This document shows positions 1 to 9,196 of a DNA stretch of 64,000 bases, piece by piece (the stretch's first letter is position 1; every line of letters begins with the position of its first letter). The position numbers and the translations under genes are program-made. Source of the DNA: Favolaschia claudopus. Lineage: Eukaryota > Basidiomycota > Agaricomycetes > Agaricales > Mycenaceae. The notes under the pieces are model-generated. The model saw only the letters and a program-made list of their open reading frames with translations. It did not search any database and was not told the origin of the DNA. The stretch covers positions 1,364,001 through 1,428,000 of the forward strand of contig JAWWNJ010000018.1 in assembly GCA_037176885.1 (NCBI GenBank). Direction: 5' to 3'.

Positions 1-115
1 GGTTACTTACCTTGCTTCAAGTTATAATTCAAGTAACAGGCATGTTATAATGCTGGATAGCCAGCTACTTAGTGCTAAGTCTACTAGTGACACAGCCCAG
101 AATGGGACCAATAGG
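1..115. repeat. Dispersed repeat remnant at window edge
   Basis: This stretch aligns, with gaps, to 55612–55715: both contain TTACCTTGCTTCAA, a GCATG..TAAT..CTG..ATAGCC block and a CTAGTGAC block in the same order. A further TTAC.GTGAGTTTGAA-like match lies near 118–140 and 55334–55350. It is a diverged copy of the repeat carrying the conserved 27-bp head at 55011 and 55562. The left end lies outside the window. No gene is seen in 1–499. Confidence 0.45.
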
Positions 116-499
116 AGTTACGAGTTTGAAACCCAAATGCTATCGGGTTCCTGCGGCATTTTTCTGTTTGCCCAGGTCATGTTACTCAGAATTGATAATT
201 TCCTTTGAAGTTACCTACTATGCCTCAGAGTCTTCAGATTGCGGAACCATCATATTCATCTGGGACTGGGCTGCCGATTACGTGTCCTTCCCTATGTGGT
301 TTGGATCCTTTCTCACATAATTGCGTTTTAACTTTGAACCTGCTACTTACTTATATCTGCTCTGCCACAATTCTTTTTTTACCAACGTGCATCCGCCTTT
401 AACCGCTCTACGTCATTTCCCTGGTTTTAATGTGCCCTGGCACATTTTCCGGCCGTTTTCCTTGTTTTCGAAGTTTTGGGACTGTGCGTAAAGTGCCTA

Positions 500-858
500 C
501 TGTACCTCCCTGTATGGGAGCAACACGCAGCGGACCGTGACAAAACGGTTGCCTCTTTTTCAGGCAACGGAGCCGCCGTGAGCCGTGACGGTTGCAAACA
601 GAAGCAACCACACAGGGCCGGAATCGGGTCAAAACGAGGAAAACGCACGTCTTTTCTCTCGCAGCGGCTGGTACAAGCGCTTGTAATGGCAGGGAGGATT
701 GCTGCAATTTTCTGAACTGAAAATTGAATTTTTTTTTTAGGGATGTCACGATTTTTTGAAGGCAACCACTCTCGCCGTTACCGTGACACGGCGGAAAAGA
801 GGCAACGCAACGGACCCCACCGTTACCGTGACGGTTGCTCCCATACAGGGAGGTACAG
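500..858. mobile_element. TA-flanked MITE, CTGTACC family C
   Basis: Terminal inverted repeats begin CTGTACCTCCCTGTATGG and are flanked by TA at 498–499 and 859–860. The 359-bp interior holds inverted CCGT(T/G)ACCGTGACGG-like blocks and no plausible gene. TA target duplication and short size suggest a non-autonomous Tc1/mariner-type element. Open frames here are by-products of the palindromic structure. From 861 to 1133 I see nothing recognisable. Confidence 0.8.
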
Positions 859-1133
859 TACAGTGTTGGTCTGTTGGTCTGCGACCACAGGCTCCATTCT
901 ATGTTTACTCTCCTTCTACCTCTTAAGCAACTCTTAATGTCAAGGATAATGATGGTTGGCATCGAGCATTGCTTGAATGCTATCGATTGTTTGCCTTTGT
1001 TGACTTTTCCATTGCAACTTCAAACCCTGAAAAGCATCCATAGTACATACTATTACTGTTCCCTTGGATGATTGTGGTGCAGTTTTACGCACGCACTCTT
1101 CCTAGTAACTTAGTTGTGTTCATCAGCCGCTTT

Positions 1134-1353
1134 CTGGATGGTCTGGCGGACCAAGGGGATTGGCAAAAGGTGATCTCATCAGTCACATGTCTCCTCATTC
1201 TCTTCGTCTCGCCCACCTCCGCACATCGCGCTTTTGGCGCGGCGACTCCGTCTCTTTGAGACTTTCCCTTGTCCAGTCCCCCTCCATGACCCTGAGTCTT
1301 GTCCCCTGCTACTAGTCTTCTCCCCCCGTCGCTGTCATCCCTCTTTTCTCGTG
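1134..1353 (+). repeat. Split direct repeat A1
   Basis: 220 bp nearly identical to 3845–4064, at a constant offset of 2,711 bp. It starts with CTGGATGGTCTGG and overlaps the start of the RT reading frame. The pair defines the left terminus of the Ngaro-like element. Confidence 0.85.
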
Positions 1354-1427
1354 TTTTTCTCCGCCTTTCTTTTGGGTGCTCACGCCGCTCTCTCGTCTTC
1401 TGCCCCACCTTCGGCTGGTCGACCTCG

Positions 1428-3470
1428 ATGCCTTCTCTTCGGCCCCTCCCCAGACTTATCAATGTTGATGGTTTCTTGCGCTGGGGGACCCCTGACCGGG
1501 GAGCATGGACTCCTCCAAACGATGGTAGAATCTTGATGATTGCTGGGGCTCCAGTGCGTACACAGATCTGTTGGGGCCACAACCGCGTTGGGGGTTGCTG
1601 GGATGGTCGACGTCGATGTCCTCGTCGCCATGTCTGCTCTCATTGTGGAGAGCGTGCCCATATCGCACCTTCATGCCCTCGTCGTATGTCAACGCCCCCA
1701 GATGTGGCTCGGCCGATTCCGCCTCAGGAAAATCCCCCTGCTGGCGTGTTAGTGAAGCCGGGTGAGCGAGGGGGAGATGCTTCTGGCTCTCCTCGCTCGG
1801 AATCGAGCAGGGAAGTCTTGTCTCCCCCATCATCTGCCAAAATTGTGGAATCTGACCATGCTCCCACTTTTGAGGTGCCACCACCACCACTGCTTGCTCC
1901 AGCACGCCCTAATACAGACCTCCTCTTTCCGCTCACGACTCCTCATTCAAAGTCAATGCCGCCCTCAAAGCTGCGCCCCGAGGCTTGGGCGCACGCCCTC
2001 ATTGATTACCCAGATCGGGTGTTCGCTGAGACCCTCGTCTCTGCCATCCGCCATGGTGTCCTTCTAGGTGTAGATCCTGCACGTATGCCTCCTCCCTCCT
2101 CCTCTGCCCCTGCCGCTCTTCCTTCTGCACTTGCATTTCCCGAGACAGTAGATAAAGACATTGCTCACGAGATTTCTCTGGGGCGTATTGTCGATATCAC
2201 AGACTCTGCTGTGAAGCCTGTCCTGTCCCCGCTGGGCTCCGTGCCCAAGAAATATAGGGAGAAGCGTCGTCGTATCCATCATCTCTCGTACCCTCCTGGC
2301 TCATCCGTCAACGACGCTATCCCAGCGGAGTTTGGCCATCTGGTGTATGAGGCTGTCATGGGGGCGATTGAGTGCATCCGGCAGGCTGGCGAACGGTCTT
2401 TCCTCTACAAGGCAGACCTTGAGGCGGCCTTTAGGCATATTCCCATTCACCCTGATCATATACACCTGATGGGCTTTGAGTGGTTAAAGCGTCTATTCCT
2501 CGACATCTTCCTGCCCTTTGGGGTTCGTACGGGACCCCGCATCTACAATTACTTTGCGGAGGCCCATCACTGGGTCCTCCTCTCTCGGGATGAGGTCATG
2601 GCACTTATTCAGCACTACCTAGATGATTGGCTCAATGTCACCCCCGCTTCCAGGGGTGTGGAGTATGCTCGTCATGGTCGTGCTGTCTTCCGGGCGGTTG
2701 CGGAGGAGCTAGGCTTCTCAATCTCCAGCGACAAGGAGGAGGGTCCGACCCACTGCCTTGAGTTCCTTGGCATTGAGCTGGACACCATTGCTATGCAGGC
2801 TCGTCTGCCCAAAGATAAGCTTGCTCGCCTCCTTGTCTTTCTGGATGGGTGCCTGTCTCGTCGGACTGCCAGCTACCATGACCTAGAGAAACTCTGTGGC
2901 CATCTCGTCTTTGCTCAGTCAGTGATTCCCGTTGGACGCTTCTTCACCCGCCGTATCCGGGACTTCATGCGCCGCCTTTCACTTCTCCCCCGTCACCAGC
3001 GCCGCCGTCTCCCTTCCTCTGCTCGACTCGATATTGCGTGGTGGAACACCTTCCTCCCGTCTTTCAATGGTATTTTTGCCATTGGACCCCCGCGTCCCAC
3101 CATCGAGATCTTCACGGATGCTAGTGGTAAGCTGGGTTTGGGTGGTTACTGGGGAGGTGGTGACCTTTTCTTCACTGAACCTGTCCCGGTGAAGTATGAA
3201 CGCCATCCAATCCATTGGAAGGAGATGCGTGCTGTACTACGGGCAGCGGAGGACTGGGGTCACTGTTGGGCTGGGTTGGAGGTTATCTTTCGTATTGATA
3301 ACGAGGCCATCTCTACCTGTCTGCAGTCTGGCTCTATTGATCATCCTCCTACCCAAGCGCTTTTCCGCCAGTTCGCTCTCCTTGCCGTTCAGAAGGACTT
3401 CACTTTCCGCCCTGTCTGGATCCCAACAGACGAAAATTCCGTAGCAGATGCCCTTTCGAGGTTCCGGTGA
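1428..3470 (+). CDS. Reverse transcriptase–RNase H protein of Ngaro-like element
   Basis: The frame is open from about 1299 with no ATG; the first in-frame ATG is at 1428, giving about 680 aa. An N-terminal Cys/His cluster (CWGH..., CPRRHVCSHCGERAH, C) resembles a gag-type zinc-binding motif. The RT core follows: a KK...RRRIHH segment, KADLEAAFRHIPIHP (motif A) and HYLDDWL (catalytic YxDD, near 2616–2636). A DIRS-type RNase H domain is seen as IFTDASGKLGLGG, HWKEMRAVL, RIDNEAI and ENSVADALSR, so all four acidic positions appear present. The frame ends at 3470 without internal stops. It lies between A1 and B1 of the element. What is missing is the tyrosine recombinase normally downstream. The family assignment is solid; the exact start is uncertain. 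Confidence 0.85.
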   Translation: MPSLRPLPRLINVDGFLRWGTPDRGAWTPPNDGRILMIAGAPVRTQICWGHNRVGGCWDGRRRCPRRHVCSHCGERAHIAPSCPRRMSTPPDVARPIPPQENPPAGVLVKPGERGGDASGSPRSESSREVLSPPSSAKIVESDHAPTFEVPPPPLLAPARPNTDLLFPLTTPHSKSMPPSKLRPEAWAHALIDYPDRVFAETLVSAIRHGVLLGVDPARMPPPSSSAPAALPSALAFPETVDKDIAHEISLGRIVDITDSAVKPVLSPLGSVPKKYREKRRRIHHLSYPPGSSVNDAIPAEFGHLVYEAVMGAIECIRQAGERSFLYKADLEAAFRHIPIHPDHIHLMGFEWLKRLFLDIFLPFGVRTGPRIYNYFAEAHHWVLLSRDEVMALIQHYLDDWLNVTPASRGVEYARHGRAVFRAVAEELGFSISSDKEEGPTHCLEFLGIELDTIAMQARLPKDKLARLLVFLDGCLSRRTASYHDLEKLCGHLVFAQSVIPVGRFFTRRIRDFMRRLSLLPRHQRRRLPSSARLDIAWWNTFLPSFNGIFAIGPPRPTIEIFTDASGKLGLGGYWGGGDLFFTEPVPVKYERHPIHWKEMRAVLRAAEDWGHCWAGLEVIFRIDNEAISTCLQSGSIDHPPTQALFRQFALLAVQKDFTFRPVWIPTDENSVADALSRFR

Positions 3471-3726
3471 CTCACGCTAGCAAAGCTGTATCCCCACTGG
3501 CCCCTCCCCAAGTCCAGTACCCGCCCTGCCCGTGTCGCCGTCACTGCCCCCTCTATTGTCATTGTGCGTTCCTAGCACTCCTGCCCCTCTCCCCCCTCCT
3601 CCCCCCCCCTCCTCTCCCCTCCCCTCCCCTTGTTGCTGTCCATTCCCCTCAGTTTCTTGTGGAGCCTGTGGCGCTTCACCCTGTCTTCGCCCGCCTGTGG
3701 CTGCTTCATGGTGAGCTGTTGGTTGT

Positions 3727-3847
3727 GGGCTGCCTTGGCTCCCTCGCCTTTGGGCGGAGTGCAGCGAGCTTCGTTTTGAAGTTCATGCCCAATATATCAA
3801 TCGCGTGCTTACAAATCCTCTCTCTCGTGAAGCTCAGGCCAATCCTG
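3727..3847 (+). repeat. Split direct repeat B1
   Basis: 121 bp matching 4150–4270 exactly in length; it abuts A2 with shared CTG. Polypyrimidine sequence without a gene fills 3471–3726, where a recombinase gene would be expected. Confidence 0.85.
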
Positions 3848-4064
3848 GATGGTCTGGCGGACCAAGGGGATTGGCAAAAGGTGATCTCATCAGTCACATG
3901 TCTCCTCATTCTCTTCGTCTCGCCCACCTCCGCACATCGCGCTTTTGGCGCGGCGACTCCGTCTCTTTGAGACTTTCCCTTGTCCAGTCCCCCTCCATGA
4001 CCCTGAGTCTTGTCCCCTGCTACTAGTCTTCTCCCCCCGTCGCTGTCATCCCTCTTTTCTTGTG
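3845..4064 (+). repeat. Split direct repeat A2
   Basis: Copy of A1 directly fused to B1 through CTG, forming the internal B1A2 junction. About 85 bp unique to this copy separates it from B2. Confidence 0.85.
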
Positions 4065-4149
4065 CCCACCCACCCACTCCTAGTTAGTTTTGCTATTTTC
4101 TGCGCACTCACGTAGCTACGATTTTGTTCTGTATCCTGTAGTGATGTAG

Positions 4150-4270
4150 GGGCTGCCTTGGCTCCCTCGCCTTTGGGCGGAGTGCAGCGAGCTTCGTTTT
4201 GAAGTTCATGCCCAATATATCAATCGCGTGCTTACAAATCCTCTCTCTCGTGAAGCTCAGGCCAATCCTG
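4150..4270 (+). repeat. Split direct repeat B2, right terminus
   Basis: Copy of B1 that ends in ...CCAATCCTG, then diverges into flanking DNA (GTCGGG...), marking the right end of the element. From 4271 to 4810 I find no gene; 4750–4822 is probably part of the exonuclease relic resumed at 6300. Confidence 0.85.
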
Positions 4271-4822
4271 TCGGGTTAGTCGTGGTCTCTCAAGGATGTC
4301 CTCGACTGGCGTCTTCTTCTCTTGGGTGCCGTCTCGTGCATCCCATCGTTCCACGACCTGGAGCTCAGCCGGTTATATTTCCCGGCTGTCTTCTCCTCAC
4401 CCGAATAATACTATGGCTGCCTCCTGATAGAATATTTACAAGTGTGAACGAGTACAGTCACAAGATGGCCAAAATTGACCAAAAACACAATATTGCACGG
4501 GTTATAGCGACAGAACCGATGCATATTTTTGCCCAATTCGAAATGCCACATCTATTTACTCATCGAGGGCTACAATCTGGCCCATCCAGATTGTGACGAA
4601 AAACATCTTGTGCCGAGCTAGATTTTGGTGATTTTGCCTTTTTCAGCCATTTGATGGCATATCATGATTGTTTGATCGGATCATTATGCTAGAAATATGC
4701 AAATTGTCATTCTACCCCACCTAACACTTTGTTTCATGAAAAACCCTCCATTCAGTGTCCAGAAATCCAAAAAAGAAGCGACGCCATCACTTTCCGTGAC
4801 ACCGAGTATGTATACTCTATGA

Positions 4823-6287
4823 AATACCTCTTGATCCGGTACCACCATCTGCACCCAGGGCGCTTCCCAGCGCTACCATCCAGAATCTTCACAAAATAAT
4901 CTACGCTGTGAAACTTCCTAAAACTACCAATGCTAAATTCTGCACCGTTCCCCTTGCCGACTGGAATACCATTCGAGCGCTTGCCGCCGCACTTGTACAG
5001 CAGCCTGCTGCCAACTCTAATGCCACCCGCATCGACTCCCTGACCACAAAACTGGATACCATTATGACCAAACTGGAATCCCTACCCACTTTGACCACCC
5101 AAACCACTCTCGCATCCACCAGCACTCCGGACAAATCCTATGCTTCTGTCGCCGCCAGCTCACCCGCCACGTCACTCGCCCCTTCCCACGTCACCCGTGA
5201 CACATCACGTGATCTCATATTGACCCCGAAAGATCGCCTCCACAAGGCGTTCGCCAACGACACCCACTTCGCAATCCAACAACAGTTCAATGCACTCATG
5301 AACCAGATGGAGTTTGACTCCCCTATCCACCCATCGGCTCGTGCTGTTGCGAAATATCGCAACGGAGACATTCGTCTTACACTCGCGAGAGTCGAAGAGG
5401 TAGAGGTCCTTCGGGAATACCTCAACGACTGGCTGCCCGCATTCTCCAGTCTGCTCCAATTTCGTTTCCCCTCCTACGCTGTTGTCATGCATCGTGTCCC
5501 CACTGGCTTCAATGTTGGTAATGGCACTTTGGATGCGAGCAATGACTCGTGGGAGAACGACATTCTGGAGCTAGCAGATACGAATGAAGTCGACCACGAG
5601 AGTCTGGTCCGAGTTCACTGGATCGGACGCCGTTCCAGCGAGCAGGTTCGAAAGACCAAGAAATTCTCATCATTGGTTCTGCACTTCAATGATCGGGATG
5701 TGGCGAACTACTTCATTACGAATAAGCTCGCTCTTCACGGTCACCTCCATCGCACCGAGAAGTATTGCCCGCAGCCCATGCAGTGCTTTAACTGTTACCG
5801 ATTTGGACATATAGCCGCGCAGTGCAAACGATCTTCTGTTTGCGGCACCTGCGCTTCCGACCACCCCACTTCGAACTGCCGCTGCCCCCACAAGACTCCC
5901 TGTCGTGCCAATTCCTCTGGATGCACCCATATCGTGCTCAAATGCGCCCTCCGGGGATGCGGCGGGCAGCACCGATCCACCGATCCTGCATGTCCCGTCC
6001 GTCAGTCGATTCTTCGACGCATCGCGGCCGAGCACCATGCATCGGGGCCATTTTTCCCCACGGACTAATTCCCCCAATGCCAATCCCTGCCCCTTCCTCT
6101 TGCTCCCACATCCCTCACGTATTCACAAATTCCCTGCTCTCCCTCACCCCCGGGATTACTCCTACTGAACCCATGAAAACCACTCCCACCCATATAAATG
6201 CAATCAATAGTAGAATCTCATGTTTAGAGTAGCATCATACGCCGTAAACGGCGTCCAGTTACTATAAAATTGGAACTTTATTATTAT
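4823..6287 (+). mobile_element. ORF1-only LINE (non-LTR retroelement)
   Basis: A perfect 12-bp target duplication TATACTCTATGA flanks the copy (4811–4822 and 6288–6299). The 3' end carries a CGCCGTAAACGGCG stem-loop and a TTA-repeat tail, typical of LINE 3' termini. Between them lies only ORF1 (4824–6068) and about 220 bp of 3' untranslated sequence; there is no endonuclease/RT ORF2. It is inserted in a 3'-5' exonuclease relic. A second fragment of the same family is at 50537–50786. Confidence 0.85.
4824..6068 (+). CDS. LINE ORF1 (gag-like, zinc knuckles)
   Basis: The frame starts with ATA at 4824 where the related copy at 50786 has ATG (followed by PLDPVPP in both), so the start codon is lost or changed here. 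About 414 codons remain open to 6068. Residues near 30–60 form a basic/coiled region (TRIDSLTTKLDTIMTK). The C-terminal third has a CCHC knuckle, CFNCYRFGHIAAQC, then CGTCASDH...C and further Cys/His pairs. Such proteins bind element RNA in LINE ribonucleoprotein particles. Related fungal elements normally carry an RT ORF2 next; here the 3' UTR follows at once. Product assignment is good, activity is doubtful. Confidence 0.75.
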   Translation: MPLDPVPPSAPRALPSATIQNLHKIIYAVKLPKTTNAKFCTVPLADWNTIRALAAALVQQPAANSNATRIDSLTTKLDTIMTKLESLPTLTTQTTLASTSTPDKSYASVAASSPATSLAPSHVTRDTSRDLILTPKDRLHKAFANDTHFAIQQQFNALMNQMEFDSPIHPSARAVAKYRNGDIRLTLARVEEVEVLREYLNDWLPAFSSLLQFRFPSYAVVMHRVPTGFNVGNGTLDASNDSWENDILELADTNEVDHESLVRVHWIGRRSSEQVRKTKKFSSLVLHFNDRDVANYFITNKLALHGHLHRTEKYCPQPMQCFNCYRFGHIAAQCKRSSVCGTCASDHPTSNCRCPHKTPCRANSSGCTHIVLKCALRGCGGQHRSTDPACPVRQSILRRIAAEHHASGPFFPTD

Positions 6288-6299
6288 TATACTCTATGA

Positions 6300-6684
6300 C
6301 ATATTGCGCATCCAGATGCTCACTGGCGGAATCCTCCCCGCGCAACTCAAGAATGTCATGCTCAATCCACGGATCCTCAAAGTTGGGCGGGCCGTCAGTA
6401 GCGACCTAAAATATCTACAGGAAGCTTGTCAGTCCACAGACCCATTTGTGGGTGCTCTCGATCTCGCACAGATGGCGAAAGAGCGTCTCGTTGTGTCTTC
6501 TGCAAAGATACATAGGGCCTTCTGACTTATGCGCCAAATTTTTGAGTCGCCGTGTCGACAAAAATGTAGCGGAGCGTGTCAGCAGTGCTGCGATGGAGAG
6601 CTCTCGGACGCTCAAGTGCGCTATGCATCTCTCGATGTCTACGCATGCCAACGGATTTACGTGGCTTCGATCTGAGTATTAGTC
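6300..6684 (+). pseudogene. 3'-5' exonuclease (WRN/DEDD type) relic
   Basis: Three frames together read as a RNase D/WRN-like exonuclease C-terminal half: ILRIQMLTGGILPAQLKN..., ILKVGRAVSSDLKYLQ and GALDLAQMAKERL in one frame; SDLCAKFLSRRVDKNVAERVS in the second; GELSDAQVRYASLDVYACQRIY in the third. The last contains the motif III pattern YAxxDVYA. At least two frameshifts break it. The LINE at 4823–6287 is inserted within this sequence, since the frame VYTLYDILR spans the target duplication. Exonuclease domains of this type are frequent in agaricomycete repeats; host origin cannot be excluded. Confidence 0.65.
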
Positions 6685-6735
6685 TCCTTCTTAATTTAGT
6701 CACTCCGGCTAAATCTAAGGATTTTCGTCACTTTG
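6674..6735. repeat. 62-bp dispersed block (copy 1)
   Basis: Begins GAGTATTAGTCTCCTTC and matches 25563–25624 over an equal 62-bp length with a handful of substitutions. It overlaps the end of the exonuclease relic, so both copies may derive from sequence downstream of that gene. Nothing further is recognised between 6736 and 7014. Confidence 0.6.
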
Positions 6736-7022
6736 ATGAATATCCGTCAGTCGAGCTCAAATCTGAGAAAGTTCGTGAGTTGCTGTCATCCATCTGCCGC
6801 GGTGGCCAACTCCTCGGCAACAATTCGGCACTGCGAGATCAAGTTCAAGTTCGACTTGGTGTGCACGAAGGGGACCGACCATTCCCGTCGACCGTCCCCC
6901 GAACCGGGGCCGCTCAGGTCGGCACACTAAAGCCGTGCGGATCCCTATGTCCTCACCCTAAACCTTAACCAGTCGGGGCGGGATTATTTTGCTGAATTCC
7001 CGGAGTCCGCTTGCCCTAACTC

Positions 7023-7348
7023 AGGCCCCGGGAAGCTCCCGCCAAGGCTGCTCCGAAAAAGTGGGTTTTTGAGGCTGAAATTCGGCCGTTTTTTCTCTCC
7101 AAAAAGTGGGTTTTTCAGGTCAGAAATCGACTCTACCTCCTCCGAAAGGCGGTTTTTTGGACGATTTTTAGCCGTTTTCGACAGATTTCAGAGCAAATCT
7201 GATCCCATCAGTCTACGGCGGCTTCGGCAGGTCAGAACCTTCTCCGTAAAGCGGGTTTTTCAGCGGAAATCGGCCAAATCAAGTGGGTTTTTGAGGCCAA
7301 AATTCTGGACTTTTTCGGAGCAGGCTTGGCAGGAGCTTCCCGGGGCCT
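7023..7348. mobile_element. hAT-like MITE with 8-bp target duplication
   Basis: Terminal inverted repeats start AGGCCCCGGGAAGCTCC and extend about 40 bp with few mismatches. Perfect direct repeats CCTAACTC flank it (7015–7022, 7349–7356). The 326-bp interior holds five related GTGGGTTTTT-type segments. 8-bp duplications fit hAT, or P-type, transposition; no coding capacity. Confidence 0.8.
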
Positions 7349-7620
7349 CCTAACTCCTCGGCTGCGCATTTATTTGGCCTTTCGGCAGTCACTAAAAAGG
7401 AACAAATGTATTGATGGCCGTCCAACTTGAATTTAATGATTTCAACAAGCTGAGTTACGAACTTTCTTGAAAATTAACACAATTCAGGTGGGCGCACTCC
7501 CGCGAGAGGAGTGCAATGTCTTGTGACCAGCGGAGTACTTAGGGGCCGAAATCTTAGCCTGGCTGCCTCAGGCCGAGATCTCACAGACGACTACTTCTCG
7601 TTATTGTTTCCGGGAGAGGA

Positions 7621-8520
7621 TTGTCTCTCTTTTCCCATGCTTCTTCTCTCCTTTGTGGTTTAGGCTACGTCCTTCAAGGAGCGCAATATCTGCTACCCCT
7701 GTGTCAGGTCAGACACTGTCGACTTGAGGATTCTTGGCTCAAGGATGAGTTCTGCGTCAAGACCAGCGTAGGAGTGTCATCCAGCCGTCTCCCCATATGC
7801 CCCGCTATTCGTCACCTCCACGGTGCTCCACTTTCCCGTTCCTTTGCACTCTCCGCTCTTGATACCTGCCTCCGAAGGGCTGGGTATAGCTCGACCGAGT
7901 TCACCGGCCATAGTTTCCGCCGTGGAGCTGCCTTTGCGGCTGCGGAAGCAGGGTACACGCAGGAGCAAATCAAGCTTTTGGGCCGCTGGAAGTCAGATGC
8001 GTGGAAGCTCTATGTTGACTGCCCCCTCTCCATGCTTCGCGAGTTTTCATCAAAGCTCCACTCTACCTCCGCCGTCTATCGTACCCGTCCTGCTTCCACG
8101 CCCCCCATCGCCCCTACTACCCCTCCCCGTCTCTTCATTCGGATTCCGGCCCGTCCTGCACCTCTCACCCCTCCATCCCCTCCCCCCGCTGTCTCCACCT
8201 CCAAGCGCGCTTCTTCGAAGCGTGCACCTGCACCTGTCTCCCCTCCATCCCGTATCCCTATCCTCTCCACTTCCAAGGGACCTTCTTCGAAACCTGCACC
8301 TGCACCTATCCCCCCTCCATCCCCCCTCCCTACCCCCTCTGCTCGAAACGGTCTTCTTCGAAACGCGTGGCTGCATCTGTCCCCCCTCCATCCTTGCCGG
8401 CCTCACTCCCTACGTCTCAGCCCCTGCTTCCCGTCCCCTGAAGGCTTCGAAACCTCCGCGGGCAGAGCCTATGCGCACTGCTGCTGTTTCCCGTCAAGCG
8501 GTGCTTGCCCTTCAACGTGA
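7621..8520 (+). pseudogene. Tyrosine recombinase, C-terminal part (Ngaro-like)
   Basis: The catalytic C-terminal half is clear: FTGHSFRRGAAFAAAEAG supplies the HxxR box, LLGRWKSDAWKLY supplies the later W and the catalytic Tyr. The box containing the first catalytic Arg is absent or out of frame upstream, so the protein is N-terminally incomplete. After about residue 160 the frame becomes a Pro/Ser/Ala-rich repetitive tail with SKR/SKGPSSK units. In DIRS-order elements this enzyme integrates a circular DNA copy without target duplication, consistent with the split repeats downstream. Homology is strong, the 5' end is lost. Confidence 0.75.
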
Positions 8521-8630
8521 GGCTAGCTGGCGCTAGGATGCTGCATTTTGTGGAGTGCCTCTGGCTTCTGCGCTATTCCTCCCCCACCTTTAGCTGGTCG
8601 TTCGCGCAGAGCTTGTGTTCTTGGGCTGCC

Positions 8631-8749
8631 GAGGCCCTCCCTTGCTGTAGAGGTATTGCGGACTCGAGAGCCGAGTCATCTGCCCAAAAGTAGACGAAAA
8701 AATCATATTTCTCACGTATCTCTCTCTCTGAATGACTAGCGCCAATCCT
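8631..8749 (+). repeat. Split direct repeat B1' of second Ngaro-like element
   Basis: 119 bp repeated at 8964–9084 (121 bp, two extra A in an A-run). It ends in CCAATCCT and runs into A2' with CT shared. Confidence 0.8.
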
Positions 8750-8963
8750 GGATGGTCTGGACAGACCACGGGGATTGGCTAAGATCACGTCATCTTCTCC
8801 TCGTCATCTCATAGTTTTTTCTTCCTTCCACCACGTCGACTCGCTCCTCCGCCTTCGCTGCGCTCCCCCTCCTTAGTTTTTCTTTGTCGTCCCACCCTCC
8901 ATCCCCAGCTTCTCCTTAGTCTTTTTGCATACCTGTGTAGATATTTTAGCTACACGGGGGGCT
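8748..8963 (+). repeat. Split direct repeat A2'
   Basis: Begins CTGGATGGTCTGGACAG at the junction with B1'. Its A1' partner would lie 5' of the truncation and is not in the window. Confidence 0.6.
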
Positions 8964-9084
8964 GAGGCCCTCCCTTGCTGTAGAGGTATTGCGGACTCGA
9001 GAGCCGAGTCATCTGCCCAAAAGTAGACGAAAAAAAATCATATTTCTCACGTATCTCTCTCTCTCAGTGACTAGCGCCAATCCT
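8964..9084 (+). repeat. Split direct repeat B2', right terminus
   Basis: Copy of B1' ending CCAATCCT before flanking TGGTTATATTTG. It marks the right end of the second Ngaro-like element. Confidence 0.8.
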
Positions 9085-9196
9085 TGGTTATATTTGTGAA
9101 AACACCATCTTCCCCCTACCAGTGCCACTACTGCGGCGAGCGAAAGAAAGAAAAAAAAAAAACATACTGCTAATCAAAGCTACTGTGACTCATACT

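Larger units (their letters stand above)
1134..4270 (+). mobile_element. Ngaro-like (DIRS-order) retroelement with split direct repeats
   Basis: Order is A1 (1134–1353), RT/RNase H gene, B1 (3727–3847), A2 (3845–4064), B2 (4150–4270). The A1–B1A2–B2 arrangement is the split-direct-repeat structure of Ngaro/PAT-type tyrosine-recombinase retrotransposons. The trinucleotide CTG occurs at the left end (1134–1136), at the B1/A2 junction (3845–3847) and at the right end (4268–4270), as expected if a circular intermediate recombines at a short core. No recombinase gene lies between the RT stop and B1 (about 250 bp), so this copy would need recombinase in trans. Confidence 0.8.
7490..9084 (+). mobile_element. 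5'-truncated Ngaro-like element with recombinase
   Basis: Contains the recombinase frame followed by B1' (8631–8749), A2' (8748–8963) and B2' (8964–9084), the same split-repeat layout as 1134–4270. The A2' start GGATGGTCTGGACAGACC is close to, but distinct from, A2 of the first element, so the two belong to related families. The RT part and A1 are missing; the left limit is approximate. Confidence 0.75.

Noticed and set aside
408..962. Long open frames on both strands
   Set aside because: They run through the palindromic arms of MITE C and show no protein family features; codon content follows the CCGT(T/G)ACCGTGACGG repeats.
6948..6968. Telomere-like CCCTAAACC
   Set aside because: A single short occurrence without tandem array.
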